DNA of 64,000 nt, taken from Lysobacter sp. TY2-98 (lineage in GTDB: Bacteria; Pseudomonadota; Gammaproteobacteria; Xanthomonadales; Xanthomonadaceae). Positions 36,457 through 45,101 of this stretch are shown here, piece after piece (position 1 is the stretch's first letter; every line of letters begins with the position of its first letter). The notes under the pieces are model-generated. The model was not told the origin of the DNA. It ran no database searches and worked only from the letters and a program-made list of their open reading frames with translations. Position numbers and translations under genes: made by a program. The stretch covers positions 1,840,921-1,904,920 of the forward strand of contig NZ_CP031413.1 in the NCBI RefSeq assembly GCF_003367355.1. Direction: 5' to 3'.

Positions 36457-37653
36457 ATGCGCCGTCTGTCGACGCTGCTGATCGCGGTCGCGCTGCTCGC
36501 GGGCTGCGCAACGACGGGGCCCGCGCCCACGCCTGTCCCGGGCGCGGAGGCGCCGCCTCCGCCACCGCCTCCTCCTCCCCCGCCCCCACCGCCTCCGCCA
36601 CCTCCCGTGGCCACGACGGCGGTGCCGGTGCGTCCGAGCATCGATCCGAAGAAGAACTACGCGCGCGTCCGCGTGTTCTACGGCACCGATCGCGCGATGG
36701 CCGCGAACGCGCCGAAGCGCCCGCCGTCGGAACGCTACCTCGGTGGACGTGGCGCGCTGACCTATGGCATCGCGGACGTCAGCATTCCGCGCGGCCACGT
36801 CGCGGGCGAGCTCGAAGCGCCATCGTGGCTGAAGCTCGAGTTCCGCGAAGATCCGGCGCGCCACGTCGTGCTGCTGTCGACGGTGCCGCAGACGCGCGAC
36901 GCCTTCCTGCAGGGCGTGCGCGCGCGCGTCGCCGCGTCGAAAGGACGTAGCGCGTTCGTGTTCGTGCACGGCTACAACGTTTCATTCGCCGACGCCGCAC
37001 GCCGCACCGCGCAGATGAGCTACGACCTCGGCTTCGATGGCGCGCCCGTGTTCTACAGCTGGCCGTCGCAGGCGAGCCTGTCGGGCTACACGGTGGACGA
37101 AGCCAACATTGAATGGGCGACGTCGCACATCAAGCGTTTTCTCATCGACATGGCCGACCGCTCGGGCGCGGACAACCTGGTCGTGGTCGGCCACAGCATG
37201 GGCAGCCGCGGCCTGACGCGCGCGATCGCCGCGCTGATGCAGGAGCGCCCGGACCTGCGCGGTCGCTTCCGCGAAGTGATCCTGGCGGCGCCGGACATCG
37301 ATGCGGACGTGTTCCGCAGCGACATCGCGCCGGCGCTGGCGAAGGCCGGTCGGCGCGTCACGCTGTACGCCTCGTCGAAAGACCTCGCGCTGCGTGCGTC
37401 AAAGGAAGTGCACGGCTATCCGCGCGCCGGCGATACCGAAGGCGGCGTCGTCATCGTGCCGGGCATCGACACCATCGATGCGTCCGCGGTGGACGACAGC
37501 ATTCTCGCGCACTCGTATTTCGTCGAATCGATTCCGGTGATCCGCGACATCGCGATGATGATCCGCACGCGGCTCGCGCCGCAGCGGCGGCCGTCGCTGC
37601 AAGCGGTGAATGCGAACGGTGGCGTGTACTGGCGACTGGCGCAGCAGCCCTGA
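36457..37653 (+). CDS. DUF900 alpha/beta-hydrolase lipoprotein with 18-proline tract
   Basis: A 398-residue lipoprotein (lipobox LAGC, Cys17). Just after the lipid anchor a run of 18 consecutive prolines (codons 36553-36606, using all four proline codons, so not a simple codon repeat) forms a rigid spacer. Next is an alpha/beta hydrolase of the DUF900 type: VRVFYGTDRAMAAN, FVFVHGYNVSFADAARRTAQM (oxyanion), the nucleophile Ser247 in VVGHSMGSRG, and a C-terminal acid/histidine region (DDSILAHSYFVES). Likely periplasmic or surface esterase/lipase; substrate unknown. Confidence 0.88.
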   Translation: MRRLSTLLIAVALLAGCATTGPAPTPVPGAEAPPPPPPPPPPPPPPPPPPVATTAVPVRPSIDPKKNYARVRVFYGTDRAMAANAPKRPPSERYLGGRGALTYGIADVSIPRGHVAGELEAPSWLKLEFREDPARHVVLLSTVPQTRDAFLQGVRARVAASKGRSAFVFVHGYNVSFADAARRTAQMSYDLGFDGAPVFYSWPSQASLSGYTVDEANIEWATSHIKRFLIDMADRSGADNLVVVGHSMGSRGLTRAIAALMQERPDLRGRFREVILAAPDIDADVFRSDIAPALAKAGRRVTLYASSKDLALRASKEVHGYPRAGDTEGGVVIVPGIDTIDASAVDDSILAHSYFVESIPVIRDIAMMIRTRLAPQRRPSLQAVNANGGVYWRLAQQP

Positions 37654-37746
37654 CCGGCCATCGCCTGCGGCGATCGCGGGCCATGCGATGACAGCGCCGG
37701 GGCGCGCTCTGGTCTAATGCGGGCTCCCGGTTCACGCCCCGCTGCC

Positions 37747-38529
37747 ATGCGCCCGCCCCACCGTGTTCTCGTCGCGCTGCTGTCGCTGCTGGTGAGCCTC
37801 CCCGCGTTCGCGGCGTCGCCGATCACGGTGTTCGCTGCGGCCAGCCTGAAGGAAACGCTGGACGAAGCCGGCGCGTTGTACCAGCGCGATCACGGCGCGC
37901 CGGTGCGCGCGCCGGTGCGCGCGTCGTACGCGGCGAGTTCTGCCCTCGCGCGCCAGATCGAGGACGGCGCACCGGCCGACGTTTTCGTTTCCGCCGATCG
38001 CGACTGGATGGACGCGCTGCAGGCGAAGCACCTTATCGATGCGAAGACGCGTCGTGACGTCGCCGGCAATGCGCTGGTGCTGGTCGCCCCCATCAAAGCA
38101 AAGACGCCCACGATCGTACTGAAGCAGGGTGTCGACCTGCGACCTGCACTCGGCGCCGACGGCCGCCTCGCACTCGCACTGACCGCGAGCGTGCCCGCCG
38201 GGAAGTACGGCCGCGCTGCACTGGCCTCGCTGGGCGCGTGGTCGGACGTGCGGTCACGTGTGGTGGAAGCGGAGAACGTGCGCGCCGCGTTGCAGCTCGT
38301 CGCGCGCGGTGAAGCCGTGCTCGGCATCGTCTACGCCAGCGATGCGCAGGCCGAGCCGCGCGTGCGCGTGGTGGCGCGCTTCCCGCCGTCGACGCATCCG
38401 CGCATCGTGTATCCGGCCGCGCGCGTCGCGGCGAGCACGAATCCGCAGGCCGCCGCCTTGGTCGCCTGGCTGTGTTCACCCGCTGGCCAAGCCGTGTTCC
38501 GCAAACACGGCTTTCTCCCTCCGAAATGA
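37747..38529 (+). CDS. modA: Molybdate-binding protein ModA
   Basis: A 260-residue periplasmic binding protein with a signal peptide (cleavage after AFAA, about residue 22). The family block is ITVFAAASLKETLDEAGALY (ligand Ser in the AASL turn), ADVFVSADRDWMDAL, GNALVLVAP, ENVRAALQLVARGEAVLGIVYASDA and a terminal WLCSPAGQAVFRKHGF. It binds molybdate (or tungstate) and delivers it to ModB. The gene is first in modABC; a TCTAAT -10-like box lies about 28 bases before the ATG. No ModE site was recognised. Confidence 0.94.
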   Translation: MRPPHRVLVALLSLLVSLPAFAASPITVFAAASLKETLDEAGALYQRDHGAPVRAPVRASYAASSALARQIEDGAPADVFVSADRDWMDALQAKHLIDAKTRRDVAGNALVLVAPIKAKTPTIVLKQGVDLRPALGADGRLALALTASVPAGKYGRAALASLGAWSDVRSRVVEAENVRAALQLVARGEAVLGIVYASDAQAEPRVRVVARFPPSTHPRIVYPAARVAASTNPQAAALVAWLCSPAGQAVFRKHGFLPPK

Positions 38530-39218
38530 GTGCCCTCAGCGCCGACGAGCTGTCCGCGGTCCTGCTGAGCCTGAAGGTCGCGACGGTCGCGACGTTGGCG
38601 AGCCTGCCGTTCGCGATCGCCATCGGCTGGTTGCTCGCACGCCGACGTTTCCCCGGTCGCCTGCTCGTCGACGCGCTGGTGCACCTTCCGCTCGTGTTGC
38701 CGCCCGTCGTGACCGGTTACGCCTTGCTGGTGACGCTCGGACGTCGCGGCACCGTCGGCGCATGGCTGCACGACGTGCTCGGCATCACCTTCGCGTTCCG
38801 CTGGACGGGCGCTGCGCTCGCGTGCGCGGTGATGGGCTTCCCGCTGATGGTGCGTGCGATCCGGCTGTCGATCGAAGGCGTTGATCGACGCCTCGAAAAC
38901 GCGGCCTCGACACTCGGTGCATCGCCGTGGCGTGTCTTCACCGGCATCACGCTTCCGCTCGCATGGCCGGGCATCGTCGCTGGCGCGGTGCTCGGCTTCG
39001 CGAAGGCGGTCGGCGAATTCGGTGCGACGATCACGTTCGTATCCAGCATCCCCGGCGAAACCCAGACGCTGTCGTCGGCGATCTACGGCCTGCTGCAGGT
39101 GCCGGGCGCGGAGTCGCGCGTCTGGCTGCTGTGCGGCGTGTCGGTCGCGATCTCGTTCATCGCTCTGCTCGCCGCGGAAGCGCTGGTGCAGCGGCGTCGC
39201 AGTGAGCCAGCGACATGA
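38526..39218 (+). CDS. modB: Molybdate ABC transporter permease ModB
   Basis: A 230-residue inner-membrane permease with five to six helices and the EAA loop ENAASTLGASPWRVFTGITLPLAWPGIVAG that docks the ATPase. HLPLVLPPVVTGYALL and EFGATITFVSSIPGETQTLSSAIY are ModB signatures. The start overlaps the modA stop (ATGA), and the stop overlaps modC by four bases, so all three are translationally coupled. Confidence 0.94.
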   Translation: MSALSADELSAVLLSLKVATVATLASLPFAIAIGWLLARRRFPGRLLVDALVHLPLVLPPVVTGYALLVTLGRRGTVGAWLHDVLGITFAFRWTGAALACAVMGFPLMVRAIRLSIEGVDRRLENAASTLGASPWRVFTGITLPLAWPGIVAGAVLGFAKAVGEFGATITFVSSIPGETQTLSSAIYGLLQVPGAESRVWLLCGVSVAISFIALLAAEALVQRRRSEPAT

Positions 39219-39850
39219 GCGACGTCGTGCATCGCATCGACGTGCGTTTGCGTCGCGGTGGCTTCGAACGTCGCATACGGGTCGAGAGTGCGTCGCGCGT
39301 GGTCGCAGTGGTGGGCGCGTCGGGCAGCGGCAAGACTTCGCTGCTGCACGCAGCAGCCGGCCTGGTACGCCCGGTGGAAGGCCGCATCGAAATCGCCGGT
39401 GACGTCCTGTTCGATTCTGCGCACCGCATCGACGTCCCGGCGCACCGCCGCCGCATCGGCTACGTGTTCCAGGATGGGCGACTGTTTCCGCATCTCGCTG
39501 TGCGCGCGAACCTGCTGTACGGCGCCGCCCACGCACCGCGTCCGACCGGCACGCACTTCGACGACGTGGTCGAACTGCTCGCACTCGAACCGCTGCTTGC
39601 GCGTCGCACTGCCGGACTCTCGGGCGGCGAGATCCAGCGCATCGCGCTGGGCCGCGCTCTGCTCGCACAGCCGCGCCTGCTGCTGCTCGACGAGCCGCTG
39701 TCGATGCTCGACCCCGATCGTCGCGACGAGCTTCTGCCCTACCTGCAGCGCGTGCGCGACGAGAGCGGCTTGCCGATGATCTACGTCAGCCACGTGCCCG
39801 CGGAGGTCGCGCGCATTGCGCAGGACGTGCACCGCATCGACGCGATCTAG
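39215..39850 (+). CDS. modC: Molybdate ABC transporter ATPase ModC, short form
   Basis: A 211-residue ABC ATPase: Walker A VGASGSGKTS (about 34-43), Q-loop YVFQDGRLFPHL, signature LSGGEIQRIALGRALL, Walker B LLLLDEPLSMLD, and switch His in YVSHVPAEV. Typical ModC has about 350 residues with a C-terminal molybdate-binding MOP/TOBE domain; here the protein stops right after the ATPase at HRIDAI. The frame ends in a clean TAG, and the following DNA encodes the CxxCH gene on the other strand, so it is not a missed frameshift tail that I can see. The transporter may lack molybdate feedback inhibition. Confidence 0.9.
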   Translation: MSDVVHRIDVRLRRGGFERRIRVESASRVVAVVGASGSGKTSLLHAAAGLVRPVEGRIEIAGDVLFDSAHRIDVPAHRRRIGYVFQDGRLFPHLAVRANLLYGAAHAPRPTGTHFDDVVELLALEPLLARRTAGLSGGEIQRIALGRALLAQPRLLLLDEPLSMLDPDRRDELLPYLQRVRDESGLPMIYVSHVPAEVARIAQDVHRIDAI

Positions 39851-40026
39851 CGGCGTTCGGCCTTGGAAAACAGGAACGCGATCGCGGCAACGAGGACGAT
39901 GCCCGCGACGATCCCGCGGAACGTGTGCACGTCGAACAGCGCGCCCAGCATGTGGCAGCCCGTACACATCACTGGAACGCTCGCGGCGATAGCGGCACGC
40001 GGGAGGAAAGCCGGGAATGCGCGCAT
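39847..40026 (-). CDS. 59-residue membrane protein with CxxCH motif
   Basis: Encodes MRAFPAFLPRAAIAASVPVM then CTGCHMLGALFDVHT and a hydrophobic helix at about 37-54 (GIVAGIVLVAAIAFLF) ending SKAERR. The CTGCH at residues 21-25 fits the c-type haem attachment motif CxxCH, located just after a signal-like first helix. With a C-terminal positive tail it would put the motif in the periplasm. No Met ligand position stands out except in MLG. Its stop codon overlaps that of modC by two bases. This reading is not supported by any homology I know; it may be an unannotated small gene. Confidence 0.5.
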   Translation of the reverse strand: MRAFPAFLPRAAIAASVPVMCTGCHMLGALFDVHTFRGIVAGIVLVAAIAFLFSKAERR

Positions 40027-40090
40027 GGTCGAGGCGTCCGTGCGGGATAGCGACAGCCTAGTCCGGCCGCGTTAGCCGCGGGTGCAGGGG

Positions 40091-40783
40091 TCAGACAGGG
40101 TTCGTTGTCTTCGAAACGCCGGCGGCGCCAACGATGCGCTCGGCCTCCGCGAGCCGCAGCAGATCCCGCTTCTCGTCGACGATGCGCCGCCGCAGACCGG
40201 GCCACAGCGCGCGCGAATGCGCGAACAGCGTCTCGAGATGCGCGAGCTTGTAGTCCTGCACGGCGGTGACAATCTGCGTGTCGCTCAGGGTCGACGCATC
40301 GGCCGTTGCACCGAATGTGCCGTGGAGCGCCCTGCTGATGATCGACAGCGTCAGCGCGCCGTACTGCACCGCAGTGCTCCATAAGAGATCCTGCACGGCG
40401 CGCCCGGCGTGGCTGAGGTCGATACCGGCATCGCGCAGCCGTGCGAGTTGCGTGTCGTAGTGCGTGCGACCAATGAAGTCGTGCTGCTCGGCCGCGAAGG
40501 CCGCCTCGGTGCGCACGAGGCGCCGCCACATCGCGTCGAACGCGTGCGTCGCGGGCTTCATGCCGGCGAATCGCGACGCGAAGCGCGACTGCGCGAGGTA
40601 GGCCTGCAAGGTGCCGGCCTTCGATGAGAGCTGGTATTCCCCGTAGGACACGCCCCCGGGGTCGCCGTGCCCAGTGGAGATGGTCGCGGCGCCGCGTCCG
40701 CCGGATTCGTAGCGACTCGACGTGAGCCCGAGCCGCCATTGCGACAGACGCTTGCGGGCCTGCCGGAGTGTCATCGATGCCAT
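40091..40783 (-). CDS. Lysozyme-like protein
   Basis: 230 residues with a lysozyme-fold start: LGLTSSRYESGGRGAATISTGHGDPGGVSYGEYQLSSKAGTLQAYL. The Glu in YESGG is in the position of the catalytic acid of lysozyme/chitosanase-like domains, and the GDPGGVSYGEYQL block is typical of VgrG-associated or phage-tail peptidoglycan-hydrolase domains. No signal peptide, lipobox or membrane helix, so release would need a special export route or phage-type delivery. No phage or type VI genes are near. GGGAGG before the ATG at 40783. It follows the efflux operon at a distance of 104 bp. Confidence 0.6.
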   Translation of the reverse strand: MASMTLRQARKRLSQWRLGLTSSRYESGGRGAATISTGHGDPGGVSYGEYQLSSKAGTLQAYLAQSRFASRFAGMKPATHAFDAMWRRLVRTEAAFAAEQHDFIGRTHYDTQLARLRDAGIDLSHAGRAVQDLLWSTAVQYGALTLSIISRALHGTFGATADASTLSDTQIVTAVQDYKLAHLETLFAHSRALWPGLRRRIVDEKRDLLRLAEAERIVGAAGVSKTTNPV

Positions 40784-40887
40784 GCGTCGCCTCCCTGCGT
40801 CTCAGCGGGCGGTCGTCTGCCGCCCAAGTCGTCTTCCTCGCACATCGCCTGTGCAGCCACCTTTCACAGAGTCGGCGGCTCACTCGA

Positions 40888-41319
40888 TCACTCACCAATG
40901 CCGCGACGCTTGAAGAGATCCTGCAGCACGGTCATCAACACCGCCGTGGAGACGCCGATCATCAGCGCGCCGTTGATCGCTTCGATCGGGCCGAGCAGGC
41001 GACGGTGTTCGGACATGACGATGTCGCCGTAGCCCAGCGTCGCGAAGTTCACGCCCGAGTGGTAGACGGCGGTTTCGATGACGTCGAACTCGCCCAGCAT
41101 CCGGAACACCAGCGCCCAGATGATGACCTGCGCGATGTTGCCGAGCACCAGCAGCGTCATCACCCCGTTGACCCGGCGCAGCTGCGCCCAGCCGATGCCG
41201 TGGACGCCGCCTTTCGGTACGTGGCTCATGTAGTAGCGCAGCGCCGCCACGACCAGCATGGACTGCAACAGCAGGCAGACCGCCATCGTCAGCAGGCCGA
41301 TCACGATATTGCCGAGCAT
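40888..41319 (-). CDS. Two-pore-helix K+ channel (Ion_trans_2)
   Basis: 143 residues with three hydrophobic segments (about 5-28, 52-75, 110-136) and a pore loop VNFATLGYGDIVMSEH; TLGYGD at 94-99 is the potassium selectivity filter. There is no cytoplasmic RCK or cyclic-nucleotide domain, so gating must come from the short N- and C-termini or the membrane. A tetramer is expected. GGGGAGG precedes the ATG at 41319. The gene begins 14 bases after the stop of the DUF2955 permease and appears to be the last gene of the efflux operon. Confidence 0.85.
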   Translation of the reverse strand: MLGNIVIGLLTMAVCLLLQSMLVVAALRYYMSHVPKGGVHGIGWAQLRRVNGVMTLLVLGNIAQVIIWALVFRMLGEFDVIETAVYHSGVNFATLGYGDIVMSEHRRLLGPIEAINGALMIGVSTAVLMTVLQDLFKRRGIGE

Positions 41320-41333
41320 CGCGTACCTCCCCG

Positions 41334-42371
41334 CTATGCGGCGCTGGTGCGCTGCACGCGACGCGCACGCAGCCATTCCAGCACCAGGATTGCGCCCCAC
41401 GCGTACAGCGTGACCAGGACGAACAGCACGAAGCGCTGCACGAAGGCCGTGTAGACGTCGCCACCCGAGCTGTCCTCGACCGCGGGGCCGATGAGAATCA
41501 GCATCGTCGTGCCGACGTTGAGCCAGAACGACGGCGGCTGGCGGCTGCGCGCCACCCCATACATGCGACGACCGAAGTGCATCCCGAACAGCAGCATCCA
41601 CAACACGAACATCCACAGCGACGGCCACAGCGTCAGCCCGAACCAGAACGCGAACGCGTAGACGCCCGCGAGCAGCGTCGAGCCGATCAGCTGCTGGCCT
41701 GCCATCACCGCGCTGACGCGACCGCCCTGCTGCCCGAGCAGCGCCGCCTTCATGATGATCGCCATGTACGCGGAGGGATTGACGAAGGCGAGCAGCACCG
41801 GCGGCATGACAATCACCATCGTGCGCAGCGCGAGCCAGAGCGACTCGCGCGAGTCGTCCGGCGTTGGCTTCGCGGCGCGCGCGCCGATCGGATCCTCCGG
41901 GAACCACGGATACACGAGCCACTGCGCAACGATCGCGACGCCGAGGCCGATCAGCAGCGCCTGCACGACCGACACCGCGACCGTGTGGGCCATGAGCCCG
42001 GCCGCGGGAATCATGGTCAGGCCGATCGTCAGCAGGGTCGACACCGCAGCCTTGCCCTTTCCCACGCCGAGATACGTGCTGACGAACACACCGACGGCAA
42101 CCAGCATCACGCCGGTCAGCGGGTAGTAGCGCAGCATCGGCGCCATCACGAGGCCGACGCCGAGCGTGATTGTCACGACGACGAGCAATCCGAGCAGCTG
42201 CTTCGTCCGCATGGGCGGGCTCGGCGTCGCCGTCATGATCAGCGCGAGCAGCGGCGCGAAGAACGGCAGCGGCAGGGCGAAGCCGTAGGCCAGCGCCAGC
42301 GCGACGGCCGCGACGGCGCCGAGTCGGAACGTGCGTCGTGCGGGCAGCGGCATCAGCGGGGTCGCGTGCAT
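41334..42371 (-). CDS. DUF2955/FUSC-like permease
   Basis: A 345-residue membrane protein with two groups of helices (about residues 15-165 and 195-330), a pattern of FUSC/AaeB-like aromatic-acid exporters and the DUF2955 family that pairs with HlyD adaptors. Conserved PLPFFAPLLALIMTATPSPPM and KAALLGQQGGRVSAVMAGQQLIGS mark the two halves. It would supply the inner-membrane pump of a tripartite system with the HlyD adaptor (10 bases upstream) and the outer-membrane factor. Substrate not known; aromatic acids are typical for FUSC pumps. Confidence 0.8.
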   Translation of the reverse strand: MHATPLMPLPARRTFRLGAVAAVALALAYGFALPLPFFAPLLALIMTATPSPPMRTKQLLGLLVVVTITLGVGLVMAPMLRYYPLTGVMLVAVGVFVSTYLGVGKGKAAVSTLLTIGLTMIPAAGLMAHTVAVSVVQALLIGLGVAIVAQWLVYPWFPEDPIGARAAKPTPDDSRESLWLALRTMVIVMPPVLLAFVNPSAYMAIIMKAALLGQQGGRVSAVMAGQQLIGSTLLAGVYAFAFWFGLTLWPSLWMFVLWMLLFGMHFGRRMYGVARSRQPPSFWLNVGTTMLILIGPAVEDSSGGDVYTAFVQRFVLFVLVTLYAWGAILVLEWLRARRVQRTSAA

Positions 42372-42381
42372 GCGGGCAAGC

Positions 42382-43509
42382 TCAGTACGCGTACGTCAGC
42401 AGGCTGGCAATGCGGATGTAGAGCTTGCCGAGCAGGCGCAGCACGCCGCTGCCCTCGCCGTACGCGAGTACCGCGGCTTGGCCGCCGACGCGCAACTGCG
42501 GCGGCAGGTCGCTGTCCTGCGCGGGATCGAAACCGATGATCACGGGGAAGCGCTGCGACTGCCGTAGCCAGTCGCGGTTGTTCTCGATCGACGGCAGCGA
42601 GCCTTCCGGCTGGTTGCTGCCTGCACTCACGCCAAGGCCGATGCTGCGCACGGTGCCCTTGAACACGCGACCCGGCAGTGCGTCGAACACGATGTCGACC
42701 GGCGTGCCGACCCGCATGTGGCCGAGGTTGTTCTCGGTGTACTCGGCGTTGATCCACACGTCGCGCACCGCGACCAGCGTGAGCACCGAGGAACCCGTGG
42801 GCGCGTACAGGCCGACATCGGTGCGCAGGTCGGTGATTACGCCGTCCGCCGGTGCGCGCACGACGGTGTTGGACATGTCGAGCTTCGCCTTGTCGACGGC
42901 GGTCAGCGCGGTGGCGAGCACGGTGTTGTGTTCGACGTCCTCACCGCCCATCGCGCCGATGGCCTGGCGGATGCCCGCCTCCGCAGCGACCACCTGCGCC
43001 TGCGCCGCTTTGAGGTTGGCTTCGGCGATTTCCTGCCGTCGCACCGACACCGTTCCAGGATCTTCTTGGCGGAGATGGACGAGTCGCGTCGCGTCCTGTC
43101 GCGCCGCCAGCTCCGCGGCCCGCGCCGCCTTGAGATTCGCACGCGCCGCATCAACCGCCGCGCCGCCCGCCCCGACCTGCTTGCGTGCATTGGCGACGTC
43201 GGACTCCGCCTTCGCCAGCGCGATGCGGTACTGCGAATCGTCGATCTGGATGAGGCTCTGTCCGGCCTTCACGGACTGGTTGTTGCCGACCTGCACCTTC
43301 GTCACCATGCCGGCGACCTTCGGCGCGACGCCGACGACGAAACCCTCGACGCGCGCCTGCGAGGTGTACGGCGTGTAGCGATCGGCGAGCAGGTACAGGA
43401 CCAGGCTGGCGACGATCACGCCCGCCACGATGCGCCCGCCCTTCCTCGCGGACTTGCCCGCGGCGTCCGGCGCACCGGCCTTGTCGGCGGCAGACGCGTC
43501 GTCGCTCAT
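42382..43509 (-). CDS. HlyD/EmrA-type membrane fusion protein
   Basis: A 375-residue periplasmic adaptor. One N-terminal helix (about 27-44), then a first half-lipoyl domain GFVVGVAPKVAGMVTKVQVGNNQSVKAGQSLIQID, a long coiled-coil region (about 85-190) and a second half-lipoyl AAPADGVITDLRTDVGLYAPTGSSV, then beta-barrel GHMRVGTPVDIVFDALPGRVFKGTVRSI. It bridges the DUF2955 pump and the outer-membrane factor. Start at 43509 overlaps the upstream stop by four bases. Confidence 0.92.
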   Translation of the reverse strand: MSDDASAADKAGAPDAAGKSARKGGRIVAGVIVASLVLYLLADRYTPYTSQARVEGFVVGVAPKVAGMVTKVQVGNNQSVKAGQSLIQIDDSQYRIALAKAESDVANARKQVGAGGAAVDAARANLKAARAAELAARQDATRLVHLRQEDPGTVSVRRQEIAEANLKAAQAQVVAAEAGIRQAIGAMGGEDVEHNTVLATALTAVDKAKLDMSNTVVRAPADGVITDLRTDVGLYAPTGSSVLTLVAVRDVWINAEYTENNLGHMRVGTPVDIVFDALPGRVFKGTVRSIGLGVSAGSNQPEGSLPSIENNRDWLRQSQRFPVIIGFDPAQDSDLPPQLRVGGQAAVLAYGEGSGVLRLLGKLYIRIASLLTYAY

Positions 43510-45083
43510 CTGTGTTCCCCGGTCTTGTTGTCTTCCGGTGACGTGGATGCGGCCGCCGAGGGCAGCGGCGCGGTGAGCAGATCGCCCCAGTTCGTGCGTG
43601 ACTGCATCTGCGCACGCGCCGGCGCGCCCACCATCTCGCCCATCGGCATCTCCGTCCAGCCGCCGCCGATCGCCTTGTACAGCGTGATCACGGCGCTGAC
43701 GTGCGCGCTCTGGTTGAGCAGTTCGCGTTCGCTCTGCGAGAACATCACGCGTTGCGCGTCGAGTACGCGCTCGAAGCCGGCGTAGCCTTCGTTGTATTGC
43801 GTGTTGGCCAGCTGCAGCGAGCGCTCCGCTGCGCGCGCCGCCGCGCTGAGCGGCACCTGTTCCTCGCCGGTCTTGATCACGGTGATCGCGGCGTCGTCGA
43901 TCTCCTGCGCGGCCACCAGCGTGCTGTTCTGGAAGTGCTCGATCGCCTGCTGCAGGCGTGCATCCTGCAGGCGCACGTTGTTGCGGATGCGGCCGTAGTC
44001 GAAGATCGGCCAGTTGAACGCCGGGCCGGCGCCGATGCTGTGGACCACCGGGCTGCCCTCCTGCGACGTCGTCGACCAGCGCAGACTTCCGAGCAGCGTT
44101 ATCGCCGGAAAGTAGTCGGCCTTGGCGACACCGATCTGCGCCGACTGCGCCGCCACCTGCCACGCCGCGGTGCGTACGTCGGGACGGCGCATCAGCAGGT
44201 TCGCAGGCAATTCGCTGGTAATCGCCGTCGACGCGATCGTCGGCAGCGGCTGGTCCCGCGACGTCAGTTCCGGCACGTCGCCCGGCATGCGCCCGAGCAC
44301 CACCGCCATCGCGTTGCGGAGTTTCGTGGCGTCGGCTTCGAGATCCGGGATCAACGCCAACGTGCCGAGGTATTGCGACTTCGCCTGCTGCAGGTCGAGT
44401 TCGGATTCCTCGCCGCTTTTGAACAGCCTCTCGGTGATTTCCAGGCTGCGCTTCTGGATGTCGGCGTTCTTGTGCGCGATGTCGATGCGCAGTCGCGTCG
44501 TCCGGTAGGCGTAGTAGAGGCTCGCGACCTGTGCGCTCAGCAGTACCTGCGCGTCCTGCTGATTGGTGATCGACGCGAAGAACCCGGCCTCGGCGGATTC
44601 GATGCTGCGACGAAACCTGCGCCAGAAGTCGAGTTCCCAGCCGAGGTCGAAACCGAAGCCGTAACTTGCGAAATGCTGATCGCGATCAGAGACCTTGCCG
44701 TCGGTGCGACTCTGCTCGACGTACGAAGCGCTGCCGCTGAGCTGCTGCACCTGCGGATAGAGCGTGGCACCCGCGATGCCGAGCACCGCGCGACTTTCGA
44801 GGATGCGCAGCCCGGCGATGCGCAGCGACGGACTCTCGCGGCGCGCCGTTTCGATCAGTCCATCGAGCACCGGATCGTTGAACGCCTTCCACCAGAAGCG
44901 CAGGTCGACCTGCGTCTGCTGGTCCGGACTTCCCGACAGGCCGTACAGATCGGACTGCCAGTCCTTGAGCCAGGCGACGTCGGGCTCCTTGTAATCGGGG
45001 CCGAGCGTCGCGCACGACGCCAGCAGCATCGCCGCCGCGAGGGCGGACGCGTGGACGAAGCGCCTTGTTATGCACCTGTCCAT
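43506..45083 (-). CDS. Outer-membrane factor lipoprotein (NodT type)
   Basis: A 525-residue TolC-like exit duct with lipobox LASC (Cys24). The mature N-terminus starts ATLGPDYKEPDVAWLKDW, which is characteristic of the OprM/NodT family; the internal repeat carries ADYFPAITLLGSLRWS and the coiled-coil RLFKSGEESELDLQQAKSQYLG. It forms a trimeric channel through the outer membrane and periplasm. Cotranscribed with HlyD (4-base overlap), and 18 bases after the AI-2E family gene. Confidence 0.93.
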   Translation of the reverse strand: MDRCITRRFVHASALAAAMLLASCATLGPDYKEPDVAWLKDWQSDLYGLSGSPDQQTQVDLRFWWKAFNDPVLDGLIETARRESPSLRIAGLRILESRAVLGIAGATLYPQVQQLSGSASYVEQSRTDGKVSDRDQHFASYGFGFDLGWELDFWRRFRRSIESAEAGFFASITNQQDAQVLLSAQVASLYYAYRTTRLRIDIAHKNADIQKRSLEITERLFKSGEESELDLQQAKSQYLGTLALIPDLEADATKLRNAMAVVLGRMPGDVPELTSRDQPLPTIASTAITSELPANLLMRRPDVRTAAWQVAAQSAQIGVAKADYFPAITLLGSLRWSTTSQEGSPVVHSIGAGPAFNWPIFDYGRIRNNVRLQDARLQQAIEHFQNSTLVAAQEIDDAAITVIKTGEEQVPLSAAARAAERSLQLANTQYNEGYAGFERVLDAQRVMFSQSERELLNQSAHVSAVITLYKAIGGGWTEMPMGEMVGAPARAQMQSRTNWGDLLTAPLPSAAASTSPEDNKTGEHR

Positions 45084-45101
45084 GGCGGACGCGCGCGCGT
45101 G

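Noticed and set aside
36553..36606. C-rich run as a slippage/frameshift site
   Set aside because: Mixed proline codons without a long homopolymer; frame is intact on both sides.
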